From positions 50,029-114,028 of the forward strand of contig NZ_JAMBPQ010000023.1 of assembly GCF_024206495.1 (NCBI RefSeq): DNA of 64,000 bases. The letters run 5' to 3'. Shown here one piece after another: positions 34,824 to 43,498 of the stretch. The notes beneath the pieces are model-generated. The model searched no databases. It was given only the letters and a program-made list of their open reading frames with translations, and was not told the DNA's origin. Each line of letters begins with the position of its first letter. Within the stretch, counting starts at the first letter, position 1. A program made the translations under genes and the position numbers. Source of the stretch: Paraburkholderia sp. CNPSo 3272. Its GTDB lineage: Bacteria; Pseudomonadota; Gammaproteobacteria; Burkholderiales; Burkholderiaceae.

Positions 34824-34976
34824 TCACTTATGGTTCTTCTTCGGAATCTTCGCGCCGGACTTGCGCGCCTGGTTTAGCGCGATGGCGACGGCCTGCTTCT
34901 GCGACTTGCCTTGCTTCACTTCCGTCTTGACGGTCTTCGAGATCGCTTCGCGAGTTTTTCCCTTGCTGAGTGGCAT
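34824..34976 (-). CDS. Small basic DUF6496-like protein
   Basis: A 50-residue, lysine-rich protein (about a quarter Lys/Arg). The central SQKQAVAIALNQARKSG follows the pattern S-x-K-Q-A-x-A-I-x-L-x-x-A-R-x-x-G found in short DUF6496-like proteins. These are often stress or stationary-phase expressed and of unknown function. An excellent ribosome-binding site (AAAAGGAGGCCGTC) fixes the ATG at 34976 rather than the frame's longer start. Confidence 0.7.
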   Translation of the reverse strand: MPLSKGKTREAISKTVKTEVKQGKSQKQAVAIALNQARKSGAKIPKKNHK

Positions 34977-35036
34977 GACGGCCTCCTTTTGAAAAACCTC
35001 TGTCTCCACGCACGACGCGTGCCCGCGCGACGATCG

Positions 35037-36698
35037 TCAAAGCTCCCCGCGCGCGGCCAGCGCCCGGATGCGGTCGGCGGTGCGGCACGCAACGGCCTGG
35101 ATGGTGAGCGACGGGTTCACGCCGCCCACGGTCGGAAACACGGAGCCGTCGCAGATCCACAAATTCGGAATGTCCCACGAGCGGCAGTCCGCATTCACAA
35201 CGCTCGTTCGCGCGTCGCTGCCCATGCGCGCGGTGCCGTTCAGGTGGCAGGTGTCGTCGTCCTGGGTCCAGATGTCGCGCGCGCCCGCCGCGGCTAGCGC
35301 GCGGCTCATATAGTCCAGCGCGTGCCTCACGAGCCGGCGGTCGTTATCGCACATCGACCACGTGACGCGCGCCACGGGCAGGCCGAGCGCGTCTTTCTCG
35401 TCGGCGAGCGTCACGCGGTTGCGTTCCTGCGGCAGCGTCTCGCCCACGATCTTGAGGCCCGCCTGATGGTTGTACTTCGCCATCTCGCGCATGAGCGCGT
35501 CGCCCCACAGGCCGCGGCTCGTCTGCGTCGCCGCCCAGACCAGCGGCAGCGGGCCCTGGCTCATGTAGCAGTAGCCGCCGTGAAAGTCCTTGCCTTCGTC
35601 CTGATAGTTCCAGTGCTCGGTGAGCGCCAGCGAAGGCGGTCCCTTGTACCAGCGGATCTCGTCCTCGAATGCGCCCCACGCGGCCTGGTTCGCCTGCACC
35701 ATGAGGTTCTTGCCGACGAGTCCCGAGCGGTTCGCGAGGCCTTCGGGAAAGCGACCGTTCGCGGAGAGCAGCAGCAGGCGCGGCGTTTCGATGGCGTAGC
35801 CCGCCACGACCACGTTGCGCGCGCGCTGGAAATGCCAGCGCCCCTCGCGATGAAAATGCACGCCGGCGGCGCGTCCCCGCGCGTCGGTTTCGATGCGGCC
35901 CACCATCGCGAGATCGCGGATCTCCGCGCCCGCGCGCACGGCGCGCGGAATCCACGTGACGAGTGCGCTCTGCTTGGCGTTGGTCGCGCAGCCCGACACG
36001 CAAAAGCCGCGATAAACGCACTGGTGCGCGTCGCCGCGCGGCGCGGAGAGTGTCGCGAGCGGCGTGGGCGCCCAGGGAATGCCGAGCGCCTCGCAGCCGC
36101 GCACTAGCACGAGGCCCGCGCCGTTGATTTCATGCGCGCGATACGGGTAGCGCGGGCGTTTGGGTCCCCACGGATAGTTCACCGGGCCGGAGATGCCGAG
36201 CGCCTGCTCGACCTCCGTGTAGTAGCGCCACATCTCGCGCCAGTCGAGCGGCCAATCCACCCCGTAGCCGAGTTTCGTGCGCGATTGAAACCATTCGGGC
36301 CGAAAGCGCAGCGAGACCATGGCGAAGTGCACGGTGCTGCCGCCCACCGCACGGCCGCTGTTGTTGCTGCCCAGCTGCAAGGGGTTTTCGCCGTCGCAGA
36401 TGCGTTCGTCGGTCCAGTAGAGTTTGGCCTGGTGGGTCTCGTCGGAGGCGAATTCTTCGAGCGGCCGCCACCATGCGCCCGCGTCGAACGCCACCACGCG
36501 AAAGCCCGCCTCGGCGAGCCGGCAGGCGAGCGTCGCGCCCCCCGCGCCCGTTCCGACGATGGCGAAATCGACCGGATCGTCAAGCGCGTATTCGCGCATG
36601 GGCATCCAGCCGCCGCGACGGAACACGTCGGGTGCGCGGCCGTGCTTGCCGCGCGGCGCTTCGTTGGCGTCGGTCAAGTCGGCGAGATCAGCGCACAC
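35037..36698 (-). CDS. GMC-family FAD dehydrogenase (FAD-glucose/gluconate dehydrogenase alpha type)
   Basis: A 553-residue flavoprotein. The FAD motif is VDFAIVGTGAGGATLACRLA (about residue 43 on). GSNNSGRAVGGSTVHFAMVS is typical of membrane-bound sugar and gluconate dehydrogenases. The C-terminal GMC signature is TCHLNGTARMGSD with the catalytic His, and NPSLTIQA closes the fold. A cysteine set QCVYRGFCVSGCATN has spacing C-x5-C-x3-C, the same as the 3Fe-4S ligands of the Burkholderia cepacia FAD-glucose dehydrogenase alpha subunit. I place the start at the GTG at 36698 because AGGGAGAACCAGC precedes it and it overlaps the end of the upstream subunit 3 gene by 11 bases. It would oxidise a sugar or polyol in the periplasm and pass electrons to a cytochrome c. 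Its helper subunit gene is truncated. Confidence 0.88.
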   Translation of the reverse strand: MCADLADLTDANEAPRGKHGRAPDVFRRGGWMPMREYALDDPVDFAIVGTGAGGATLACRLAEAGFRVVAFDAGAWWRPLEEFASDETHQAKLYWTDERICDGENPLQLGSNNSGRAVGGSTVHFAMVSLRFRPEWFQSRTKLGYGVDWPLDWREMWRYYTEVEQALGISGPVNYPWGPKRPRYPYRAHEINGAGLVLVRGCEALGIPWAPTPLATLSAPRGDAHQCVYRGFCVSGCATNAKQSALVTWIPRAVRAGAEIRDLAMVGRIETDARGRAAGVHFHREGRWHFQRARNVVVAGYAIETPRLLLLSANGRFPEGLANRSGLVGKNLMVQANQAAWGAFEDEIRWYKGPPSLALTEHWNYQDEGKDFHGGYCYMSQGPLPLVWAATQTSRGLWGDALMREMAKYNHQAGLKIVGETLPQERNRVTLADEKDALGLPVARVTWSMCDNDRRLVRHALDYMSRALAAAGARDIWTQDDDTCHLNGTARMGSDARTSVVNADCRSWDIPNLWICDGSVFPTVGGVNPSLTIQAVACRTADRIRALAARGEL

Positions 36699-36852
36699 GC
36701 TGGTTCTCCCTGCGGGCGGCCTCGTGCGCCTCGTCGCTCTCGTCGGCGGCTTCGACGGCTTCCCACGGATCGCGCCGGTTCGTATAAAGGCGCACGTAAC
36801 CGCGCGGATTCGCCGGGCCGCCAAAGCCCATTGCACTCCACGCGAGCGGGGC
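36688..36852 (-). pseudogene. Gluconate 2-dehydrogenase subunit 3-like gene, only the C-terminus left
   Basis: Read on the minus strand, this stretch encodes APLAWSAMGFGGPANPRGYV, then RLYTNRRDPWEAVEAADES and a charged tail to TGA. That is the characteristic end of the small subunit (subunit 3) of gluconate/FAD-glucose dehydrogenases, with the FGGPA.PRGYV and RRDPWEA motifs. The rest of this normally 180-240 residue protein is missing: just past position 36,852 the DNA becomes part of a histidine kinase on the other strand. Subunit 3 is usually needed to mature and export the GMC subunit encoded next, so the complex is probably crippled. Confidence 0.75.
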
Positions 36853-38888
36853 TGAAGGCGTCCAACGAGGAACTGCAGGCGATCAACGAGGAACTGCGCT
36901 CGGCCACCGAGGAACTCGAAACCAGCAAGGAAGAGCTGCAGTCGATCAACGAGGAACTCACCACCGTCAATGCGGAGCTGAAGTCGAAGGTCGAAGAGAC
37001 CAGCAAGATCAACGACGACTTGCAGAACCTGATCGCGGCGAACGACATCGGCACGATCTTCGTGGACCGCAACATCTGCATCAAGCGCTACACGCCGCGT
37101 GCGACCGACGTGTTCAGCATCATTCCCTCGGATATCGGCCGTTCGCTGCTCGACATCACGCACCGGCTCGAATACGACAAGCTCGCCGACGACGCCGCCG
37201 AAGCCTTCGACTCGCTGCGCCTGATCGAGCGCGAACTGAAGAGCAACGACGGGCGCTGGTATCTCGCTCGCTTCGTGCCGTACCGCACAACCGAAGACCG
37301 CATCGACGGCGCGGTGCTCTCGTTCATCGACATCACCGGGCGCCGCCAGGCCGAAGACCAGCTGCGCGAAGGCGAGCGGCGCATGCGCATCGTCGCCGAG
37401 GGCACGAAGGACTACGCAATCATCACGTTCGACGACGAAGGCTACATCACGAGCTGGAACGCGGGCGCGGAACGCATTTTCGGTTATACGGAGGCCGAAA
37501 TGATCGGCGAGTCCGCCGATCTGCTCTCGACCGAAGAAGACCGCGTGAACAAGGTCGCCGACCGCGAGTTCGCGCTGGCGCGCCAGCATGGCCGCACCGA
37601 CGAGGAACGCTGGCACCTGCGCAAGGACGGCACGCGCTTTTTCGCGAGCGGCGTGCTTTCGCGCCTCGACGAAGCGGGCGTGAGCGGCTTTGCCAAGATC
37701 GCGCGCGACCTGGGCGAACTCGTGCCCGCGGACGCGGACGTGCGCGACACCACGCTCGAACAGGTGCGCGACGCCGGCGAGCGCGACGGGCAGCGGCGCC
37801 AGGACGAATTTCTCGCCGTGGTGTCGCACGAACTCAAGCATCCGCTCAACCTCATCTCGGCTAGCGCCGAACTGATTGCGCGGGCGCCGGAAACGCGCCA
37901 GAGCCTGAACCTCACGCGCGCCGCGGACACGATCCGGCGCACCGTGGTCGGCCAGGCGCAGATCATCGACGACCTGCTGGACATCTCGCGCGTGCGCACC
38001 GGCAAGCTCTCGGTCATGCGCTCGGCGGTGGACATGCGCGAGATCGTGCAGCGCGTTTGCCACGCCGTGCAGTTCGACGCGCAGCAGCGCGGCATTGTGC
38101 TCAACGTCTCGATCACCGAGACGCCAGTGATCCTGCACGCCGATTTCACGCGCATCGAGCAGATTGTCTGGAACCTCATCAGCAATGCGATGAAGTTTAC
38201 CAATCGCGGTTCGGTGAGCGTCTCGCTGGGGGTCGCCGAAGACGAAGCCGTGCTGCGCGTGGAGGACACCGGCACCGGCATTGAACCGGTGCTCCTGCCG
38301 CATATCTTCGACATGTACAAGCAAAGCCGCCAGTCCGCCGCGCGGCGCTCGGGTCTCGGCATTGGGCTTGCGCTCGTGCGGGAACTCGTGACGATCCATG
38401 GCGGCAGCGTGCGCGCGGAGTCGGCAGGCCTCGGCCACGGCGCGACGTTCACGGTGACGATGCCGATGCAGCGTTCGTTCGCGCATGCGCAAAGCCGCGA
38501 CGGCGCGGCCGTGGCTTCGCTGGATGGGCTTCGTATCCTGATGGTCGACGACGACGCCACCACGGTCGAAACCTTCAGGCTGCTGCTGGAGAGCGAGGGC
38601 GCGAATGTGCAGACGGCCACGAGCGGCGAGGAAGCGCTGACGCTGCTCAACGGCAACGCGCCGGATCTCGTGCTGTCCGATCTCGGCATGCCGGGCATGG
38701 ACGGGTACGAGTTCATCGGCAAGCTGCGTGCGCAGCCCGCGCTCGAATCGGTGATCTGCATTGCGCTGAGCGGCTTTGGCCAGGAGGCCGATGTGGAGCA
38801 GTCCGAACAGGCGGGTTTCGACGCGCACCTCAAGAAGCCAGTGATGCTCGAAGACCTGCTGGCGACTTTCGCGCGCTTGCGACGCTAG
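36852..38888 (+). pseudogene. CheB/CheR-PAS hybrid histidine kinase, 5' truncated
   Basis: An open frame of about 679 codons that begins abruptly within the coiled-coil linker of CheB-CheR-PAS kinases (NEELQAINEELRSATEELET, then SKEELQSINEELTTVN). It continues with PAS_10 (IGTIFVDRNICIKRYTPRAT), a second PAS (ITSWNAGAERIFGYTEAEM), HisKA (FLAVVSHELKHPLNL, phospho-acceptor His), HATPase (NLISNAMKFTN, GLGIGLALVRELVTIHGG) and a response-regulator receiver (LVLSDLGMPGMDG). The CheB methylesterase and CheR methyltransferase domains that normally precede the coiled coil are absent, and no start codon with a ribosome-binding site lies at the break. A silent or miscontrolled remnant is most likely; a restart inside the frame cannot be excluded. 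Confidence 0.8.
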
Positions 38889-38922
38889 TTCGCGCACCTT
38901 TGGGCGAGTACGGGAGCCACGT

Positions 38923-39516
38923 GTGCAACGGACGTTTTTCTACATCAACGGCGCAAGCGACGGCGAGTTTCCCGAGCGGGAACTGATCCAGCTCGACAAG
39001 GCGGGCTACACGGTGGCGCTCAGCCGCGTGGCCATGGACACGGTGGCGCCCTATGTGGCTGCCGCAGAGCGGCCCGGGTTGACGAGGCTGCTCGGACGCA
39101 TCGATCCCGAGGACGAACTCGTCGTCCTGCAGCTTTCCGCCCTGGGCTGCAACGCGCGCGACGTGCTCGGCACGCTGCTCAACTGCCGCAAGGGAAAGAT
39201 CGGCGTGCGCTGTGTGGAACTGGGCGGCGTCGATCTCACGGGGCGCCCGGAGCCACAAGCGGTGAAGATGCTGCGCGCCGTGGTGCGCATGGAGGCGGCC
39301 ACGCGCAGCGAACGCAGCCGCAACGGCCTGAGGGCCGCGCAGCGCAGCGGGCGCCCCACGGGCAGGCCCGCGTCGCTCTCTGCGCACGACCGTGCGCGCG
39401 TGATGAGTTCGCTGGGCAGCGGGCTTTCGGTGAGCGAAGTGGCGCGTCGCTTCGGCACTTCGCGGCAGACGGTCCTGCGCATACGCGCCGCCGCGGGAAC
39501 GCTCGATCTCAAGTGA
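38923..39516 (+). CDS. Serine-recombinase-like protein with altered catalytic motifs
   Basis: A 197-residue protein with the overall resolvase/invertase plan: an N-terminal domain to about residue 125, the ER...GLRAAQRSGRPTGRP helix-E/arm segment, and a C-terminal Hin-type helix-turn-helix (SVSEVARRFGTSRQTVLRIR, about 169-188). The catalytic motifs are changed. The family's Y-x-R-x-S start is YINGA here, putting Ala where the nucleophile Ser should be, although Ser follows one residue later. The RLDRLxRS active-site segment is QLSALGCN (70-77), losing three arginines. It is therefore probably a DNA-binding protein without recombinase activity. The start is a GTG with CGGGAG upstream. It follows the truncated kinase by 34 bp. 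Confidence 0.75.
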   Translation: MQRTFFYINGASDGEFPERELIQLDKAGYTVALSRVAMDTVAPYVAAAERPGLTRLLGRIDPEDELVVLQLSALGCNARDVLGTLLNCRKGKIGVRCVELGGVDLTGRPEPQAVKMLRAVVRMEAATRSERSRNGLRAAQRSGRPTGRPASLSAHDRARVMSSLGSGLSVSEVARRFGTSRQTVLRIRAAAGTLDLK

Positions 39517-39865
39517 CCAGCGTATAAGGGTCGGCTTCCAGCGCGACGCCGGCACCACGTATCACCTGCATGTAAGCGAACGTGTCGCCAACCGCAGCGC
39601 TGGCTTGCTCCGCGAGACTGCGCACATCCACCGATTTTTCGGCGCTGGCCATCATGGATTCGAGCGCGGCCGATTCCGCGAAGCCGTGCGCGGCCGCCGC
39701 ACTGAGCACCGCATCGAGAATACGCCGGGCCGCCGCGCGGGCATCGACCGATGCGAGCGGGGCGCGGTAGGCGAGAAAGCCTGCCATCAACAGAAAGTCC
39801 GCTGGGCTGATACGGTGGCCATTGCCAACCGGCACGCCTTCCGGCATGTCGTGATATCGCGACAT
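39509..39865 (-). CDS. Hypothetical protein
   Basis: A 118-residue soluble, Ala-rich, mostly helical protein that I do not recognise. The N-terminal part reads PEGVPVGNGHRISPADFLLM and the rest is a helical bundle (ARRILDAVLSAAAAHGF, AALESMMASAEKSVDV). GGGAGGCGAAGT before the ATG at 39865 decides the start over a longer reading. Its 3' end overlaps the recombinase-like gene by eight bases (convergent). A TATATT hexamer on its strand near 39,915-39,920 may be its -10 box. Confidence 0.6.
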   Translation of the reverse strand: MSRYHDMPEGVPVGNGHRISPADFLLMAGFLAYRAPLASVDARAAARRILDAVLSAAAAHGFAESAALESMMASAEKSVDVRSLAEQASAAVGDTFAYMQVIRGAGVALEADPYTLVT

Positions 39866-40144
39866 ACTTCGCCTCCCGCGTTGGAGCGCTGTGAATGCTG
39901 CTGCGGCTGCCAAAAAATATAGTACAGAAAGCATCGCTCATGCCGACGAATGCGGTTGTTCTGCAGTGTTCCAACCGGCGGCCGCCTTGTTAAGTGGGGG
40001 TTTCGATAAGTGGTACAGACATTTTTTCGACGTGCCGCGGCAGCAAGTCGTAGTATTCTTGACCCGGGCAAAGCTGCCATCCAGCAAAGTGTCATGTTTT
40101 TGTAGGCTTCGAGACAAATTCACGATTTTTCTCCGAGGGCATTC

Positions 40145-41566
40145 ATGAAAACGCTGTTTCTGCAGGCACCTTCCTATGAAGGCTTCGATGGCGGCGCGGG
40201 CTCGCGCTTTCAAACGAAGCGCGAAATCCGCTCGTTCTGGTATCCCACGTGGCTCGTTCAGCCCGCCGCGCTGGTCGAAGGCAGCCGCGTGGTAGATGCC
40301 CCCGCAGACGACCTGACGCTCGAAGCGACCCTGGATATTGCACAGGAATACGAACTCATTATCATTCACACGAGTTCGCCCTCGTTCCAGAGCGACATAC
40401 AGTTCGCCGAGCATCTGAAGCGGCGCAAGAGCACTATCCTCATCGGCATGATTGGCGCCAAGGTGGCGGTCGATCCGCATGGTTCGCTGACCGCGAGCAA
40501 CGCGCTCGATTTCGTGTGCCGAGAAGAATTCGATTTCACCTGTCTCGAGATCTCCCAGGGCCGGCCGTTCGAATCGATCCTGGGTCTGAGCTATCGCCTG
40601 CCCGACGGCGGCATCATGCACAACGACGCCCGGCCGATCCTCGAAGACATGGATCAGCTTCCCTTCGTCTCGCCGATCTACAAGCGTGACCTCACGCCCG
40701 AGCATTATTTCAGCGGCTATCTCAAGCATCCGTATCTGTCGCTCTACACGGGGCGCGGCTGCAAATCGCGCTGCACGTTCTGCCTCTGGCCGCATACGGT
40801 GGGCGGCCATCGTTATCGCACGCGCTCGGTCGAGCACGTGCTGGAAGAGGTGAAATGGATTCGGGACAACATGCCCGAAATCAAGGAGATCATGTTCGAC
40901 GACGACACGTTCACGGATCTCAGGCCGCGCGCCGAAGAGATCGCGCGCGGGCTTGGCAAGCTGGGCGTGACATGGTCGTGCAACGCGAAGGCGAACGTGC
41001 CGTACTCGACGCTCAAGGTGATGAAGGACAACGGCTTGCGGCTGTTGCTCGTGGGCTTCGAATCCGGTGACGACCAGATTCTCGTGAACGTCAAAAAGGG
41101 CGTACGCACTGACTTCGCGCGCCAGTTCAGCGAGGACTGCCGCAAGCTCGGCATCAAGATTCATGGGACCTTCATCCTCGGCCTGCCGGGCGAGACGCAC
41201 GAAACGATCCAGAAGACCATTCAGTACGCGAAAGAGATCAATCCCCATACCATTCAGGTCTCGCTCGCCGCGCCTTATCCCGGCACGGTGCTGCATAAGC
41301 AGGCAGTCGAAAATGGCTGGCTGAACGATACCAAGGTCATCACGCTCATCAATTCCGCCGGCACCCAGGCCTCCACGATCGGCTATCCGCATCTGTCGCG
41401 CGAAGAGATCTACCTTGGCGTCGAGGAGTTCTACAAGCGCTTCTATTTCCGGCCGTCGAAGATCTGGGAAATCGTCCGCGAGATGCTGGTGAGCTGGGAA
41501 ATGATGAAGCGGCGCCTGCAGGAAGGCGCAGAGTTCTTTAAATATCTGCGGGCGCGCAAGGTCTGA
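40145..41566 (+). CDS. hpnJ: Hopanoid-associated radical SAM protein HpnJ
   Basis: A 473-residue B12-binding radical SAM enzyme. The cobalamin-binding-like N-terminal domain covers about residues 1-140. The radical SAM cluster is GRGCKSRCTFC (Cys 206, 210, 213). The family's FDDDTFTD, VGFESGDDQIL and TFILGLPGETHETI strands follow. The whole-length pattern, including KTLFLQAPSYEGFDGGAGSR at the start, is that of HpnJ, which has been linked to formation of the cyclitol ether head group of bacteriohopanepolyols, membrane lipids of many Burkholderiaceae. No other hpn gene is in the window. GAGG lies ten bases before the ATG and a strong terminator follows, so it is monocistronic. Confidence 0.88.
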   Translation: MKTLFLQAPSYEGFDGGAGSRFQTKREIRSFWYPTWLVQPAALVEGSRVVDAPADDLTLEATLDIAQEYELIIIHTSSPSFQSDIQFAEHLKRRKSTILIGMIGAKVAVDPHGSLTASNALDFVCREEFDFTCLEISQGRPFESILGLSYRLPDGGIMHNDARPILEDMDQLPFVSPIYKRDLTPEHYFSGYLKHPYLSLYTGRGCKSRCTFCLWPHTVGGHRYRTRSVEHVLEEVKWIRDNMPEIKEIMFDDDTFTDLRPRAEEIARGLGKLGVTWSCNAKANVPYSTLKVMKDNGLRLLLVGFESGDDQILVNVKKGVRTDFARQFSEDCRKLGIKIHGTFILGLPGETHETIQKTIQYAKEINPHTIQVSLAAPYPGTVLHKQAVENGWLNDTKVITLINSAGTQASTIGYPHLSREEIYLGVEEFYKRFYFRPSKIWEIVREMLVSWEMMKRRLQEGAEFFKYLRARKV

Positions 41567-41591
41567 AGCAGCGAGCGTCCCCTCCAGAGAA

Positions 41592-41620
41592 AACGCCCGG
41601 GATTTTCCGGGCGTTTTTTT
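41592..41620 (+). terminator. Rho-independent terminator after hpnJ
   Basis: A 9-bp stem AACGCCCGG / CCGGGCGTT with a six-base loop (GATTTT) is followed directly by a run of seven T, 26 bases after the hpnJ stop codon. It is a textbook terminator on the plus strand. Confidence 0.92.
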
Positions 41621-41803
41621 GTCACTCGCCTGTCACGATGTAGCAGAATGGTTGCTCGGGCGCGCGGTGCGGACATGTCCGTAATGCAATCGTTACGAAC
41701 GCCGAGCGGCGTTTAACATTTTCGCCGCCCGTGCCTAGAATGGCTCAGCCTTATCACATACGCGATAACTCATAGCTTCGTCGGGCCACTGGAGGAGACC
41801 GCA

Positions 41804-43498
41804 ATGGCACCGAAAAGCAGGTCGCCCGCCATCGCCGATATCGACGCGCGGCCGTCTCGCGCGCCCGACCATGCGCGCGAGAATCAGGCGCTTCTCGCTC
41901 TGGTCACCGCGCAACTCGACTCGCGCGAAGTGTTGTTGCAGAGAATTGCAGACTTTGCGATGCGCCTTTGCGGCGCCCAATCGGCCGGCATCAGTTTGCT
42001 GGAGCACGAAGGCGAAGAGCGCTACTTTCGCTGGCACAGCGTGGCCGGCGAATTCGCGAACCTGTGCGGCACCCGGATCCACTGGCGCGACTGTCCGTGC
42101 GCCGTCGTGTTCGAAGCCGGCAAGCCGCTGCTTTTCACCGCATTGAGCGACGATTTTCCGGTTCTCGCACCGGCATGCGCCGTCGTTCAGGAGGCGCTCA
42201 TCCTGCCCATCGTTTCGAAAGGGCGGCAACTGGGTGCGATCTGGGCCGCCTCGCTCGAAGAATGTTCGCGCTTCACTCGCGAAGACCAGCGGGTGCTCAG
42301 CGCGTTTGCCGCCGTGGCCGGCTCCGCGCTCGATCTGGTCGAGGCGCGCGACCATAGCCGCATGCAGACGCAGCGCTATTCGGAAGTGATCGCCGTGCTC
42401 GCGCATGAGTTCCGCAACCCGCTCGCGCCGCTCGAAAACGCGTTCCAGGCGCTCCAGATGATTTGCGAAGACCGCCCGCTGCAGCGCGAATACTTCGCGG
42501 TCGCGCAGCGCCAGATCGCCCAGCTCAAACGTCTGATGGACGAACTGCAGGATGCGTCGCGCCTCGATCATGACAAGCTTTGCGTCGATCCCACCGATGC
42601 GTCGTTGAACGAAATTCTTTCCGACGCGCTCGCCTCCATCCGCGAGCGGGCGCAGGCGCGCAGGCATACGCTGAGCGTGCATCGGCCTGGCGGCGACCTG
42701 CGGCTGTTTGCCGACCCGACGCGGCTCACGCAGGTGATCGTGAACCTGCTTTCCAACGCCGTGCGCTATACGCCCGACGGCGGCGAGATCGCGATCGTCG
42801 TCGAACAAAAGGGCGCCGGCGACGCGCGCTGCGTCGAGATCTCGATTCGCGACAACGGCATTGGGATCGACCCGTCCGTGCTCTCGCGCATTTTCGAGCC
42901 GTTTGCGCAATTCGCGGGCAAGAGTGCGCGGCTGGAAGGTGGGCTCGGCATCGGGCTTCCCATCGCGCAGCGGCTCGCGCAGCTGCATGGCGGCGAGATT
43001 CTCGTAACGAGCGAGGGAATCGGACGCGGCACGCTGGCGCGCCTCTCGATTCCCGTGCGAACGGCCAGCGCCGAAGCCGTTAAGCCGCTCGCCGCAGTGC
43101 TGGCGGGCAACGGCCCGGCGCGGGTGCTCATCGTCGACGACAATGCGGACGCGCGTTTCGCACTCGGCGCGTTGCTCGAGCTGGAGGGGCACGACGTCAG
43201 GACGGCGGGCGACGGCACGAGCGCGCTGAGTGTGCTGAGGCAATGGAAGCCGCATCTCGCGCTCGTTGACATTGGCATGCCGGGCATGAACGGCTACGAA
43301 CTGGCGGAGCGCTTGCGCGCCATGCCGGATCACGCCAACGTGATGCTGGTCGCGCTGAGCGGGCATGTTTCGGACAGCGACCGCGCGGCGGCGCTGGCGG
43401 CCGGCTTCCATGCGCATCTCGCGAAGCCCGCCGATATCGGACGGTTGCGCGCGATGCTCGCGACCTGCGCGCAAGACGACAGGCGCGTGGCTGGTTAG
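41804..43498 (+). CDS. GAF-domain hybrid sensor histidine kinase with receiver domain
   Basis: A 564-residue cytoplasmic hybrid kinase with no membrane segments. A GAF sensor domain (about 35-180) has the cysteine cluster WRDCPCAVVF and APACAVVQ, which could hold a redox or metal sensor. HisKA follows with phospho-acceptor H201 (VIAVLAHEFRNPLAPLEN). The HATPase has NLLSNAVRYTPDGGEIAI, DNGIGIDP and GGLGIGLPIAQRLAQLHGG. A C-terminal receiver domain (VLIVDDNADARFALG, LALVDIGMPGMNGYELAERL) begins near residue 443. The cognate output regulator is not adjacent; phosphotransfer to a separate response regulator is likely. Confidence 0.9.
   Translation: MAPKSRSPAIADIDARPSRAPDHARENQALLALVTAQLDSREVLLQRIADFAMRLCGAQSAGISLLEHEGEERYFRWHSVAGEFANLCGTRIHWRDCPCAVVFEAGKPLLFTALSDDFPVLAPACAVVQEALILPIVSKGRQLGAIWAASLEECSRFTREDQRVLSAFAAVAGSALDLVEARDHSRMQTQRYSEVIAVLAHEFRNPLAPLENAFQALQMICEDRPLQREYFAVAQRQIAQLKRLMDELQDASRLDHDKLCVDPTDASLNEILSDALASIRERAQARRHTLSVHRPGGDLRLFADPTRLTQVIVNLLSNAVRYTPDGGEIAIVVEQKGAGDARCVEISIRDNGIGIDPSVLSRIFEPFAQFAGKSARLEGGLGIGLPIAQRLAQLHGGEILVTSEGIGRGTLARLSIPVRTASAEAVKPLAAVLAGNGPARVLIVDDNADARFALGALLELEGHDVRTAGDGTSALSVLRQWKPHLALVDIGMPGMNGYELAERLRAMPDHANVMLVALSGHVSDSDRAAALAAGFHAHLAKPADIGRLRAMLATCAQDDRRVAG

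Noticed and set aside
35037..38897. A 1,286-codon minus-strand frame covering the GMC gene and the kinase
   Set aside because: Only its last 553 codons (from the GTG at 36698) resemble a family and have a ribosome-binding site. The upstream part is antisense to the kinase and is an effect of high GC.
38923..39516. An active integrase marking a genomic island boundary
   Set aside because: Catalytic motifs are altered, no tRNA, att-like direct repeats or phage genes are nearby, and base composition does not change at this point.
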